Positions 1 through 11,481 of a stretch of 64,000 nt of DNA are shown one piece after another; positions within the stretch are counted from its first letter, which is position 1; every line of letters begins with the position of its first letter. The DNA is from Taiwanofungus camphoratus (Eukaryota; Basidiomycota; Agaricomycetes; Polyporales; Taiwanofungaceae), in assembly GCA_003999685.1 (NCBI GenBank), contig CP021233.1, positions 558,001 to 622,000 on the forward strand. Direction: 5' to 3'. The notes below the pieces were generated by a model. That model saw only the letters and a program-made list of their open reading frames with translations. It was not told the DNA's origin and ran no database searches. The position numbers were made by a program, and so were the translations under genes.

Positions 1-1303
1 GCCTCTGGTGGCACGACGCTCCTTGGCCTGTTTTTGCGCCTTCTGGAATGAGTAGCACTGTGGCTGAGTGTGGCCAGGTGCACCACAGAAGTCACAGGGG
101 CCAGAGGACGATGAAGTGGCTGCCAGAGCGGTCTGAGATGAGATAGAGGACTCATGGCGGCGTTGGGCATCCTCAGTAACAAAGGCCTGAATGACCGTTT
201 CCTTTTTGAGGTCACCATTGAGGAGCTGAGAGCGCAGTAGGGCAAACTCCTCTCTAGGCAGGGCAAGGATCATGGCCATGACAGTCAGCTCCTTGTCCAG
301 ATCCTCCAAAGTGTAGTGGTCAGGACGCAGGTTCTTGCATTGCTGCATGGCATCTTCAGCACGATTAATGACGGTCTGAAGCGAGTCAGAGTCTCCTTTT
401 CTGATGGACAGGAGCGATTCCCAAGCATTCCAGCGCGCAGCAGGATGCTTGCGCTGGTGAGCATTCTTGAGAGTAGCCCACATCTTGACAGGGTCACTGT
501 CAATGCCAGAAAAATGCACCTTTTGGTCCGCTTCCACCATCAAATACAGCCATCCAGCTGCCTTGGCCTCCTGCACCTCCCAAGCTTCGAGTTTTGTGGC
601 CTCAGCATCAGTGGGTGCCTTGACATCCTTGGGGGTAGGTTTGGGGTATGCCCCAGAAACAAGACGCCATAGGCCTGCAGAGCGCAGCCAGGCAGTCATA
701 TCCCCAGCCCAGGACTTGTAGTTCGATGCATTGAGCTTTGGAAATGAAGGGGAGGACGAGTTTGACATTTGTAGCCCAGATAGAAAGGAATGAGTAAGAA
801 CAGGATTTGGGATGATTTGAACAAGATGTTGTATGGGGACAAAGCAGTGTCCCAAAAATCGAAAGAGATCGTCTGTGATGCGCTAGTAGTGTGTGTAATA
901 GACTGCTATAGCGCAGGGCTCATAACCTATCAAAATGGGACGCAGGGAACAGCAATTAAGTGCTGGAGTCCGAAGTAAGCCACAGAGATGTATTCAAATA
1001 ATGTACTCTACTACATACCTGGAGTCCGAAGTAAGCCACAGAGATGGGGGGCTACTCCGGACTACAGGGCACTATTTATGCTGGTGAGAACAAAGGGCTC
1101 CACCACAGAACAATAGAGTCCATCAAAAAGGGAACAATACAAACATATGACCCAGCCACAAAACTAATGTGGCCTGTGTTCAACTCCAATCCAATAGCTC
1201 CGCCACTAATGATGTAAGTGGCCCACAGTCTACTGTGGCCACTCCAAGTCCGGCAGCACTCCAGCTTGACCAAGGGACTGTGGCAGAGCACATTATTGTG
1301 ACA
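1..1303 (-). mobile_element. Ty1/copia element, family A, 5' part only (cut by window edge)
   Basis: The minus strand encodes the gag start (MSNSSSPSF...), ending at base 1 near the CCHC knuckle, and is preceded by a 5' LTR at 928-1303. The stretch matches 45145-46447, the 5' part of the whole copy described below, with a constant offset of 45144 and no visible indel. It is therefore a very young insertion of the same family. The priming site lies at 911-927. The rest of the element lies outside the window, so its state cannot be judged. It sits about 300 bp upstream of the ornithine carbamoyltransferase start. Confidence 0.93.
928..1303 (-). repeat. Family A 5' LTR (376 bp)
   Basis: On the minus strand it reads TGTCACAATAATG...CCCATTTTGATA. 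The same 376-bp unit recurs at 37313, 38057, 41313, 46072 and 47956, with 375-bp versions at 31384 and 35352. The base run after it (AGATA) would be one half of the target duplication; the other half is off the window. Confidence 0.93.
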
Positions 1304-1601
1304 AGATATGCTCTTTCATGTTGGCCGGCAGTTCATAGTGGTAATGCGTTCGCCTGTCGCAGGATAATCCGCATCAGCCGAGTAGCAATGTGGGATTGAC
1401 CTCGCCATCTCAATCAAAGCCGGTGTTCGCTGCTGCTGTTGATGATAATGGTCGCCGATCATGGCTCGATCACGTGTTCCACTCAATTTCGCAAATTCCT
1501 AGTCACTGTCGGCCTGACTCTGGCCAGTCCCTCTTCATAGTCACTTGGAAGGCAGTTGTTAGACGTGTTTCCTCTCGTTGAGGCTTGCCAAGGTAGCTAG
1601 A
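1304..1601 (+). promoter_or_regulatory. Upstream region of ornithine carbamoyltransferase
   Basis: No convincing gene. It holds one CACGTG E-box (1471-1476), about 126 bp before the chosen ATG, and a TGACTC half-site (1515-1520) that resembles but does not match the Gcn4/cross-pathway control consensus TGASTCA. An upstream coding exon for a mitochondrial presequence may also lie here: the reading frame of the first exon stays open back to 1563 and a short ATG frame begins near 1464. Assignment as promoter is inference from position. Confidence 0.4.
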
Positions 1602-2989
1602 ATGCGCCTCGTACCGCATTTGATGACCCTTGCGGACCTGTCGTCTGTACAGATTGAACGAGTCCTAAGGCACTCGTATCATCTGAAGCAATTTTATTTG
1701 CCATGGCTCGCACCGCCGCAACCAGGCAAAACGTCGCAATTACGGGTGCCCTCGCAGGCGCTCTTTCGCAAGACTATCGCACTTCTCTTCTCAAAACGCA
1801 GCACGCGCACTCGAGTGTCCGCTGAGACCGCAGCGACGTTGTTGGGTGGACAGGCGCTCTTCCTCGGGAGCGAGGACATCCAGCTCGGGGTGAACGAGAC
1901 CGTACGGGATTCCGCAAGGGTCATTGGCGGAATGTGCCAAGGAATTTTTGCGAGGGTCGGTGCGCACGAGGAGATTGAGGTGCGTTCAGTCTGTATCGTC
2001 ATTTATTCCACTTCCAAACTGGCAGCCTCGTAGGAATTGGCGAAGTATTCGCCGGTTCCTGTTGTGAACGCCCTTTCGTCGCTCTGGCACCCCACACAAA
2101 TTCTTGCAGACATACTCACCATCCATGAACATGCACACCTCTTCGACTCTTCGGTTCCTGCCCCGCCCACACCTTCACCCGATGAGCGTCCCAGGATAAG
2201 CAAACTCCCGACCGTGCGTCCGCTTACCGTGGCGTACGTCGGAGACTCGGCAAATGTGCTTCATGACATGCTGGTCACGTACCCTCGGCTAGGTCATAAG
2301 CTCCGTGTCGCGAGCCCTGAGCATGAGCGGTACCGAGCGCCGAAGGCGGTGTGGGATCGGGTGGTGGAGTTGGGGTGCGATAAGGATATTCTGTGGACCA
2401 AGGACCCGCAGGAGGCCGTGCACGGAGCGGACTTGGTCGTCACGGATACTTGGTGAGTTTAATCATGTAGCAGAGCACGCGTCTCTTAGGACGCCATTTG
2501 CACTCAACATGACCTGACATTTTGAACAGGATATCTATGGGGCAGGAAGCCGAAAAGGAGCAGCGGTTGAAGGACTTCCAGGGCTATCAGGTCACGGAGC
2601 AGTTATGCCGAGAAGGGGGCGCACATCCGGATTGGAAGTTCATGCACTGTCTGCCTCGCAAGCCGCATGAGGTAGATGACGAGGTACGTCTTAGCCTTTC
2701 GACAACTTTTGTCTGAAGAACAATTTACTGATACTAATACTGTGTTTCGGTCACTGACATTTTGTGTGTTGTAACATAGGTATTTTATGGCCCCCGATCT
2801 CTCGTGTTCCAGGAAGCGGATAATCGCAAGTGGACAATCATGGCCCTGTTCGAGTACGTACATCTCGAACTGTCCATGCTTTCATTCCCGTCAATGATCG
2901 TCTACATGCTCAAATTGTCCTTTGTCCACAGCCTCTTGTTCGGGAAGTGGGATTCGCTGGAACCCAAACAGGCAGTTAAGGAGGAATGA
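1602..2989 (+). CDS. ARG3: Ornithine carbamoyltransferase (5 exons)
   Basis: Makes citrulline from ornithine and carbamoyl phosphate in arginine synthesis, usually in the mitochondrial matrix of fungi. Exons by splice signals and frame: 1602-1979, 2034-2452, 2530-2683, 2780-2853, 2932-2989, giving 360 residues without a stop. Visible motifs: the carbamoyl-phosphate loop SKRSTRTR (S67-R71), HPTQ (145-148), the ornithine-loop DTWISMG (264-270) and HCLPRK (305-310). The end, ALFDLLFGKWD, is typical of fungal members. Length is near the family norm (about 330-360), but the N-terminus is weak as a presequence, and the true start may be in an upstream exon (frame open from 1563). Introns are 54-96 bp. 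No damage is seen. A copia element lies about 300 bp upstream. Confidence 0.95.
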
Positions 2990-4240
2990 TTGATATTGGT
3001 ATTGGCGATCCCCGTGTGCGGTCAAAGGGGCCACTCGCGGTGCTTAATATAACATCTGGAGCAATCCGATCAGAGGGGTTACCTTCCCCATGATATCGCT
3101 CCTGCTGCTAATAGCGTAATATACTTGGTGATTTTCGGTTTTTATGGTCTTAAATGCCATTACGGGGCCTCGCTGGGCATGCCTTGGAATAGCAGTCGGC
3201 ATCCGACGGTGTGAAAATCTCCTTGGAATGCAGAGGTACGGACGGTTCCAACTTGTGTTCTAAAGAGGAAGACAGTTGTCGTCACGGGATGTCCATATCA
3301 GGTACTGATGATCCTTCCGAGACTGGACTGCACCATGCAAGTGGCGGCTCACCGAACCTCATGGATTTTGGTCATGGAATAATTCCAGTTCAAGTGACGA
3401 AACGATCTGGGCTAGAGATCGTCAGAGGCACTGCTACGTTCTCTGTAAGACCAGACGAAGACGGAGTAGGTCTGTGATAGCTTGAAGAGAGGAACGTGAT
3501 TGGCAACTGCCACTTTCGTTTTATCAGGGTCAGCAGGGCGCCGTGGTCTGTGGGGTGTCTCAGTCTGATTGGCGTCATTTGATCAGACACGAAATTCAGA
3601 GCTGACAGAGCATATATAAGGCGAAAGAAGTGATACGTGCAGAGGAAAGAAGAAATGCATCTTACATTTCCCGCCTAAGAAGGGCTCCCCCTGTTTGGGT
3701 GCAGAGGTATATCGCCCGCAACCCGACGGCAAAGATTGATAACAGGCAAGATAAGACCAAAAAAGGGGGAGCGTGGTCCCAGTGTCTAGAGGGTCCGAAA
3801 GGCCAGACTGTCCGGCGAGGCCTGAAATGGCAAGTCACAAGTCGTCCCCGAGTACGAATGGTTGTACACTGGGACGAAGACGCAAAGAATATCCAACAAT
3901 TAGGACGACGATTGTTGACGATGGTGGACTGCAAGATGGTACTAGCCAAGCCCCATGGGGAAATGCAAGCGGGTGCGGGGTCAGCCCTCTCATGAACCCA
4001 CGTGGGCTGACGTCAGACGCGGAGGTCAAACGTGCAGATTGTGCGGAATCACGTTGCCAAAGTTGGGAAATCGCAGAAAACAGCGGAATTCAACTTATCA
4101 AATTCAAGTGGAATCCTCTTGACGCGCTGGCAATTCAGACCGCACCACCTACCGACTCCTCCCCCTCGCTTTCACTCTCGCATTTCAACCCTCCCTGCTC
4201 TCTGAGCACCCCCTCTCCGCTTCTGTTTTTACTCCTCATC
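2990..4240 (+). promoter_or_regulatory. Intergenic region and probable glycogen synthase promoter
   Basis: No supported gene in 1.25 kb; the ORFs here have no recognisable family. A TATA-like TATATAAG lies at 3613-3620. Two perfect 10-bp palindromes abut at 3997-4006 (CCCACGTGGG, E-box) and 4007-4016 (CTGACGTCAG, CRE/ATF type), about 225 bp before the ATG. The 80 bases before the ATG are pyrimidine-rich, as in many fungal core promoters. Regulatory roles are inferred from position and known bHLH and bZIP sites. Confidence 0.5.
3997..4016. promoter_or_regulatory. Abutting E-box and CRE palindromes
   Basis: CCCACGTGGG is followed without a gap by CTGACGTCAG; each is a perfect 10-bp palindrome. 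CACGTG is a bHLH site and TGACGTCA a bZIP ATF/CREB site. Upstream of a glycogen synthase gene, a stress or cAMP/PKA response would be plausible, but binding is not shown. Confidence 0.55.
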
Positions 4241-6888
4241 ATGTCTGATCTAAAACGCGACGTCAAGAATCCATGTCTGTTCGAGTGCGCTTGGGAGGTA
4301 GCGAACAAGGTTGGTGGGATCTACACCGTCATCAAGACAAAAGTTCCCGTCACCGTCTCCGAGTATGGAGATAGGTACACCCTCATTGGACCCCTCAGCT
4401 ATAAGACTGCACCTATGGAGGTGGAAGCACAAGAGCCTAGTGATCCTCATATCGCCTCCACCCTCGAGACTATGCGTGCAGCTGGTGTCAAGGCGCTCTA
4501 CGGTCGATGGCTCATCGAGGGAGCCCCCCATGTTTTGCTTTTCGATACCGGCAGCCAGTATTCGCGGCTAGATGAGTGGAAAGGCGATCTTTGGAACCTG
4601 GCCGGCATCCCTACACCACCAAACGACCACGAAACTAACGAAACAATCGTCTTCGGTTACATAGTAGCGTGGTTTTTGGGAGAGGTACGTTCCAAAGTTG
4701 CCACGGCTCTATTGACGCTCATTTATGCTTCAGTATGTTGCAAGGCAACTGGACACAGCCGTAGTCGCGCATTTCCACGAATGGCAGGCGGGTCTCGCGA
4801 TTCCACTGTGTCGAAAACGCCATATCGATGTCACCACAGTCTTTACCACCCACGCTACTCTTCTCGGGCGTTACCTATGTGCCGGCAGTGTAGATTTCTA
4901 TAACAACCTTCAATACTTTGACGTCGACCACGAAGCTGGAAAACGCGGTATATACCACCGATACTGTATCGAGCGTTCTGCAGCACATTGTGCCGATGTC
5001 TTCACGACTGTCTCGCATATCACTGCCTATGAGTCGGAGCACTTGCTTAAGCGCAAACCCGACGGCGTCCTTCCCAACGGATTGAACGTAGTAAAATTCC
5101 AGGCTATGCACGAGTTCCAGAATCGACATGCAACTGCCAAGGCGAAGATTCATGACTTCGTGCGAGGCCATTTCTACGGCCACGCCGATTTCGACCTGGA
5201 TAACACACTCTATGTGCGTAAATTCTGCCCTGTGCATATTTTCTTGTCAAATGTCCATTTATTGCAGATGTTCACTGCCGGTCGATACGAATATCGCAAT
5301 AAAGGTGTTGACATGTTTATTGAATCTTTGGCTCGTACGTCTCTATCCGCAAAACCGTTCCTACGTTGATAACAGGGTTGGACCTGTATTTGACCTGGGA
5401 CAGGACTCAACTATCGTTTACAAAAATTTGGCTCGAAGACGACCGTGATCGCCTTCATCATCATGCCTGCAGCTACTCACTCTTACACAATCGACGCGCT
5501 AAAGGGTCAAGCTGTCACCAAACAGCTCCGGGATACCGTCGTCGAGATTCAGCACAGGATTGGTGTACGGCTATTCGAACATGCGATACGCTCTAATGGG
5601 TGCGTCTAGAACTTCTTTCTAGTCTGAGTATGACCTCGATTGTCCTGTCCGCCTCGCCATAGCGAACATGGGACTGCTCCCACTCCAGAAGATCTGTTGT
5701 CTGAAGAAGACAAAGTGCTACTTAAGCGTCGTATTTTTGCTCTTAAGCGCAATGCCCTACCCCCAGTCACGACTCACAATATGGCCGATGATGCCAACGA
5801 TCCGATTCTGAACCAGATCCGCCGTGTCCAGCTGTTCAACTCGGGAGCCGATCGTGTAAAAATCATCTTTCACCCCGACTTCCTGAATTCCAACAATCCC
5901 ATTTTGGGACTGGACTATGAAGAGTTCGTCAGAGGTTGCCACCTAGGTGTCTTCCCAAGTTATTATGAGCCCTGGGGATATACACCAGCAGAGTGCACAG
6001 TGGTAGGTTTTCTTTGTTCATGCGATGTTTCGAGATTATCGTTTCGATATCCTTTCGTTCTCGTTAGATGGGTATTCCGTCCGTGACGACTAACCTATCT
6101 GGTTTTGGGTGCTTTATGCAAGATTTGATTGAGCGGCCACAAGACGAAGGGTGCTACATCATTGATCGACGAGCTCAGTCTGTGGAGGACTCGGTCAGCC
6201 AACTCACTGACTACATGTTCAGCTTCTGTCAGAAGACGAGACGGCAACGCATCAATCAGCGGAACCGTGTGGAGAGACTGAGCCCCCTGCTTGATTGGAA
6301 GAACCTAGGCATCGAATATTCGAAGGCGAGGCAGCTGGCGATGAGGAGAGCGTACCCGGATGCGTTTTATGGTGCGGGAGGAGAGGGCGAGGAGGAGGAT
6401 TTCGACTTTGGGATGGAGAGGATGATGCCCAACTCGGTACCTCCTAGTCCGAGATTCAGAATGTCAGGCATTGCGACACCCGGTGATATTGGCACGCTCA
6501 CAGAGGAGGTGCGTTGGCTTGTATTACTGGTCTTCAATCATGCCGCCTAACAATTTGTGTGGCCAAGATGCAAGTGCTCGGGACCAGTGATTATCGTGGA
6601 TTCCAATGGCCTGGACAGACTGAAGACGAAGATGAGGGATATCCATTGTGCGTATCCTTGTGGTGTTTAGCTTTCTAATATCTGATTTGCGCTCCTTTGG
6701 GGGCAACCAGCCCGTTGGTAATGAAGGTTCGTTCACGAGCAAGTTCCGTTATATCAGGCGCGAGCACTCCTGGCGGTGGCAAGTCGAATAGTTTGAGCGA
6801 AGGCGATTTGCGCAAGGCTGATGCAGCCTTGAGTCATGTGGGAGAAAGCCAGATCAACGGTGTTAATGGTATAAATGGTAAGCATTGA
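4241..6888 (+). CDS. GSY1: Glycogen [starch] synthase, GT3 family (8 exons)
   Basis: Extends glycogen by transferring glucose from UDP-glucose to alpha-1,4 chains in the cytosol. Exons: 4241-4684, 4734-5213, 5268-5334, 5404-5599, 5663-6002, 6068-6508, 6568-6647, 6711-6888; together 741 residues with no stop. The UDP-glucose loop is near the start ([14 protein letters not shown]). The catalytic E-x7-E is visible as EPWGYTPAE (E498 and E506), matching the GT3 pattern. Near the end, [19 protein letters not shown] contains SP and TP sites (S636, T646) in the same place as the C-terminal phosphorylation cluster of yeast Gsy2, so covalent inhibition by kinases is likely. The start MSDLKRD follows a pyrimidine-rich leader. 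The last codons follow a GTAAGC string, so a further 3' intron cannot be excluded. It looks intact. Confidence 0.96.
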
Positions 6889-7480
6889 GGGTGAAGATAC
6901 ATATGTCTATAGTATTTCTAGTCAATGAAGGTGGCATGATGTACTGCAAATTTTCAGAGTTAGTCAATGAGAGTGATCTTTCAAACTACATACTTGTACC
7001 CTGACAGCTCTGACAAAGGAGCTGTTCAGAATTTATTGGGCTATCTGGAGTTTGATAGACATCTTTGGTTTTCAAAAGTCACCAGGGAATATCAGAAGAT
7101 GTCAGGACAGGTCAGTCAATTGCTGGAAAGTAAATTGAATTGATGACAAACTATAAGGTTACACAATAGATGGTTGACCTATTGTGGCAGAAAGAACTCA
7201 GACATAACATTTCTTACTCACATAGTATTACAATATCTTCACTGTTATGATTTGTTACACTTGGTTAATGGTTAAAGATAGTATGAGTTGAGGGGAGTTT
7301 ATTTCTACAGTGACTCACAAAACTGTTGCAATGTTTGTCACTTTTTGGCTATGATCTATATCTCAGCAACCAGATATGCAATAACTTCAAATGCTAAACC
7401 ATTAGAAAGCCCTGCATGACTTTTTCACATAATCCAGTAAGAAAATCTCAATGCAATGGGCCAATAAACACTGAGTTCTG
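6889..7480. other. Intergenic, nothing recognised
   Basis: AT-rich, CpG-poor sequence downstream of glycogen synthase. It presumably includes the 3' UTR near 6890-6990. No ORF or repeat with a known family is visible. Confidence 0.6.
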
Positions 7481-7489
7481 CCTGTTGTG

Positions 7490-8345
7490 AACAGGCCATT
7501 CAATGTTGGCTGACCATTGGAACATGGTCTGTTGCAATGGGTCAGCCAAGCATGGATATATTCCTGTTGCAATGAGTCAGCCAGAGAGAGAATCAATCTA
7601 TTGCAATGGGTTGACCAGGGATGATATCAGTCTGTTATAACAGGTCAGCTGGGGATCTTACCATCTCATTGCAACAGATTGGCCAGAGATGATACCAGCC
7701 TGTTGCAATGGATTGGCCAGCCATACAAATATTCTGTTGCAACAGGTCAGCTAGGGAGGGTATCATTCTGTTGCAATGAGCTGGCCATGCAAGTATTCCA
7801 TTTCAACAGATCAGCCAGGCATGATACCATCCTGTTGCAAAGGTTGGCTGGGCATGATGTCATCTTATTGACCAACCATGCAACTATCCTGTTGCAATGG
7901 GTTAGCTGAGGATGATATCAGCAATGAGTCAATCAGAGATGGTACCATCCCATTTCAATGGATCAGCTGGAGATGATATCATCCTGTTTCAATGGGTTGG
8001 TCAAGGATGATACTATTTTATTATAACAGGTTGGCTGAAGATGATACCATCTCATTGCAATAGACTGGCTGGCCATGCAAGTATCCTGTTACAACAGATT
8101 GGCTGGTCATGCAAGTATCCCATTTCAATGGATCAGTCAGACATGATATCATCCCATTGCAATAGGTTGACTGGATATGACATCATTCTATTGCAATGGG
8201 TTGACTGAAGAGGATTGCAACAGGTTGGCTGATCATGTAACTATTCTGTTGCAATAGATTGGCTGAGAATGCAAGTATCCTGTTACAATGGGTCAGTCAG
8301 AGAGAGTATTATTCCATTGCAATGAGTTGGCTGATCATGCACATC
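7490..8345. repeat. Degenerate minisatellite, about 25 units
   Basis: Imperfect tandem units of roughly 30-40 bp built on a core such as CCTGTTGCAATGGGTTGG followed by CTGGGGATGATA. Spacing and sequence vary, with units such as CCTGTTGCAACAGGTCAGC that make the core itself nearly palindromic (TGTTGCAACA). No coding frame runs through it. Confidence 0.8.
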
Positions 8346-8550
8346 AGCATCAAATTTAGCTAGTGTTGCAACAAGTCAAGTCACATGAACTCAACAAGAC
8401 TCAAAAATCTGAGTTTCTTCAAGATGACTTGTGAGTTGACTCACAAGTTAGGGTGAAACTGGGCTGTGCAGGCAGTCAATAGAATTCAAGCAGTGGACAC
8501 CTTTGATGTCCCAGCTCATGTGTAAAGTCTGAATTAATGATGCTTATATG

Positions 8551-8903
8551 AAACTGGGTGTTGGCATATCTCTTGAACAGCCTCAGATACTCCTCTGTGT
8601 TTCAGTCCACCACCTTGTCCTCCACTTTGTCCCCACCACCCAACTGGTCATTGAAATCAAAACTAAGGCTTGAAGGTGAGTGAGGAGAGGATGATTGAGG
8701 ACTGCACACTCACTCTGTGGTGTAGATCTTTCCATTCTTTCCCCTGTACGTGCCCAGCACATACACGCTCATGCCCATCATCTTGAAAACATACTGGGCA
8801 AGCTCTTTGACTGCCTTCTTCCCATGCTTCTCCACCCTGGCCATCTGGACATCTGCTGAAGCTCTCTCTGTGTTCCATATCTGGGCTTTCCTCACATAGG
8901 CAG
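8551..8903 (-). pseudogene. Inverted-repeat arm 1: fragment of an uncharacterised multi-copy gene
   Basis: The minus frame (about 9045-8710) reads VRKAQIWNTE...VEKHGKKAVKELAQYVFKMMGMSVYVLGTYRGKNGKIYT, followed by a GTGAGT..TTAG intron and a second exon starting FDFNDQLG. I recognise the pattern 'WNTE...VFKMMGM.VYVL' from uncharacterised, highly repeated Agaricomycete proteins; no function is assigned. It pairs with 9162-9514 base for base (coordinate sum 18065) with no indels over 353 bp. Only a piece of a gene is present. Confidence 0.6.
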
Positions 8904-9161
8904 CCTTCTGCTCCTCTGATACAGCAGCACACAACTGTGCTTTCATGGTCTGGTAATAGATGACCCACTGAGGGCTGCCTGGTGCCCCCCCAGCCAGAAT
9001 GGCCATCCTGTGCATCAGTTCATCCTTGCAATGGGTCACCACCACACTCCTTCAGATGTATAATGATTTGAGATCAAACTTCTTTCTCTCTGCCTTTTTC
9101 TTCTGCTTGTTCCTGGCATACTTCTTCAATGCCTGCATGGAGATAATCATGAGCACATCCT
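8904..9161. other. Spacer between the inverted-repeat arms
   Basis: 258 bp. The arm 1 gene fragment continues into its left part (MVVTHCKDELMHRMAIL...). The right part is a pyrimidine-rich stretch around 9085-9115. Confidence 0.6.
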
Positions 9162-9514
9162 CTGCCTATGTAAGGGAAGCCCAGATATGGAACACAGAGG
9201 GAGCTCCTGCAGATGTCCAGATGGCCAGGGTAGAGAAGCATGAGGAGAAGGCAGTCAAAGAGTTTGCCCAGTATGTTTTCAAGATGATGGGCATGAGGGT
9301 GTATGTGCTGGGCGTGTATAGGAGAAAGAATGGAAAGATCTACACCATAGAGTGAGTGTGCAGTCCTCAATCATCCTCTCCTCACTCACATCCAAGCCTT
9401 AGTTTTGATTTCAATGATCAGTTGGGCAGTGGGGACAAGGTGGAGGATAAGGTGGTGGACTGGAACACAGAGGAATATCTGAGGCTGTTCAAGAGATATG
9501 CCAACACCCAGTTT
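9162..9514 (+). pseudogene. Inverted-repeat arm 2: second copy of the same gene fragment
   Basis: Plus strand reads YVREAQIWNTEGAPADVQMARVEKHEEKAVKEFAQYVFKMMGMRVYVLG, then an intron (GTGAGT at about 9353 to TTAG at about 9402) and FDFNDQLGSGDKVEDKVVDWNTEEYLRLFKRYANTQF. It differs from arm 1 by scattered substitutions only. It is truncated at both ends relative to what the family usually shows. A Ty3 relic follows about 40 bp later. Confidence 0.6.
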
Positions 9515-9552
9515 TGTGAGTGCTGTAGCCCATGTTGTCCATCATCTCAGTA

Positions 9553-11480
9553 GCCATTGACACCAGTAATCACAGACCACAAGAACCTCACCTATTTCTG
9601 AGAAGCATAATGACTCAACTGATGCCAGGCTCAATAGCAGCTATTCTTGTTGCAGTTTGACCTGCAACTACTAAACAAGAAAGGCAGTCAACTCATAGTT
9701 GCTGATGCACTCTCCAGGTGACCTGACCACCCAGGTGGGGAGCATGACAATGAAGGTGTCATCCTGTTACCAACAGACCTTTTTGTCAATGCCATCAACA
9801 CCACAATTATCAAAAAGATACGTGAATGTTGTAGTCATGACAGGATGGTCATCGAGATGGTTGATGCCTTAAAACAGGAGAAGGTACCACCATTCAAGGG
9901 CACAGGCTTTGTGCACACAAAACTGGCAGACTGGAACATTCAGGAGGGACTAATTTTACACAAAAATTGAGTTTACATACCCCCCAATGATGACCTGCAC
10001 TGAGAAGTCATTCAACTCTGCCATGACACACCAGCCATGGCACACCCAGGGGCACAAGATATGATGGCCATCACCCGAAGGGACTGGTTCTGGCATGGAA
10101 TGTCATCATTCATCGAGAAATATGTTGAGGGGTGTGCCAAATGCCAGGAGAGCAAGATCAACACACACCCCATGAAACCCCCCCTGATGGCCATCCCCAC
10201 AGAACTGAATTCAAGACCATTCTCTCACATATCAGTAGACTTTATCACTGACCTGCCAGAGTCACAGGGCTTCAATGCGCTCATGATAGTGGTCAACAGA
10301 GAACTCACCAAGGGCATTGTACTCATATCCTGCATCAAAAACATAGATGCGATAGGGACAGCAGAGGCCCTACACCTCAACGTATATAGACAATACAGCC
10401 TACTGGACTGGATGATATTTGACCGAGGGCCACAGTTCACAGCAGCTGCATTTTGAGAATGGTGTGAGCTGACAGGAGTCAAGGCGGCAATGTCCACTGC
10501 CTATCACCCCCAATCAGATGAGAGTACAGAATGAGTCAACCAGAAACTGGAAGTGGTCTGGAGGATCCTATGTGTGAACAACCCTCACACCTGGGTCAAA
10601 CATCCCTGAGTTTGAATTTGCACACAATCAGGTGCCACATGCTGGAAGAAAGGAATCACCATTCAAGCTCACCATGGGATATGACCCAAAGGCCACCGGC
10701 TCTCCACAACCCTCTGACAAATACCCCATGCTCCAGGACCACCTGACCCAGATCTCTGAATTCTGCAAGGAGGCCCTTGCAACACAGGAGCTAGCCCAGA
10801 AGCTGATGGAGGAATGAACCCCCTTTCTCTGAAAACCCTTCCAGGAAGGCAACAAGGTTTGGCTAGAGGCCATGAACCTCTGGCTAAGAACAATAGGTCA
10901 GAAATTTGACCCAAATCAGCTCGGACCCTTCACAGAAGTCAAGGGGCTGCTAATGTACAAGCTACAGCTCCTGAGAACCTGGAAGATCCACCCAGTATTC
11001 CATGCATCACTGCTTACCCCATACAAGGAAACAGCAGAACATGGACCCAACTTTCTGAAACCACCACCTGATCTGATCAAAGGGGAAGAAGAGTATGAAG
11101 TTGAGTCCCTCTGTGCGCATCATGCCCAATGTGGGAAATGGGAGTTCCTCATCAAATAAAAGGGATGGCCAGTCTCTGCCAGCACCTGGCAGCAGAAAGA
11201 CAATTTGTGGCATTCCTCTGACCTGCTGAGGCAATATAAAAAGGCAAACTACCTAGACATCAACCCAGTTGGCAACTGTTCAACTACCCTGCAAAGAGCA
11301 ACCCTGTAGCATTCTAAGGCCACCTCCCACCATGTCCCACTGAACCAATGCTGCCTGAGCCCACCTCGCTGCCTCTATCCTCACTGCAGGAAATGCCCAC
11401 ACCCTGAATCCTTTCCTCCAGGGACCGCAGAATCTCCTCAACTTCACTGAGGGGATCGTCGTCCCCCTACCTCATCAAGC
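9553..11480 (+). mobile_element. Ty3 chromovirus relic: RNase H end, integrase, chromodomain-like tail
   Basis: An old, clearly broken Ty3 fragment with many breaks. Visible parts in order: end of RNase H (TDHKNLTYF, about 9575), an integrase zinc-finger region (HPGAQDMM...CAKCQESK, 10037-10160), the integrase core (ISVDFITDLPESQGFNALM..., about 10220-10460), and a tail with the usual KIHPVFHASLL motif and a chromodomain-like segment (about 10870-11160). No LTRs are attached. CpG is scarce, in keeping with age. The integrase core resembles that of the chromovirus at 55386-63688, so both belong to one clade. Confidence 0.8.
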
Positions 11481-11481
11481 A

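Noticed and set aside
1076-1291. 71-residue ORF (MLCHSPLVKLECC...) repeated in every family A LTR
   Set aside because: Its conservation follows from LTR identity among young copies. No family or initiation context supports a protein.
1322-1395. tRNA-Asp-like string (GTTCATAGTGGTAATGC, then TTCGCCTGTCGC with GTC anticodon)
   Set aside because: The anticodon stem does not pair on its 3' side, no intron restores it, and no T-arm GTTCRANYC follows. At most a decayed 5' half.
3630-3995. 121-residue ORF upstream of glycogen synthase, and the upstream extension of the first glycogen synthase exon frame
   Set aside because: No recognisable domain. The glycogen synthase family starts at MSDLKRD...NPCLFE, so the extension is leader.
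7490-8345. CRISPR-like appearance of spaced repeats
   Set aside because: Eukaryotic context. Units and spacers both degenerate with no constant repeat, so it is a minisatellite.
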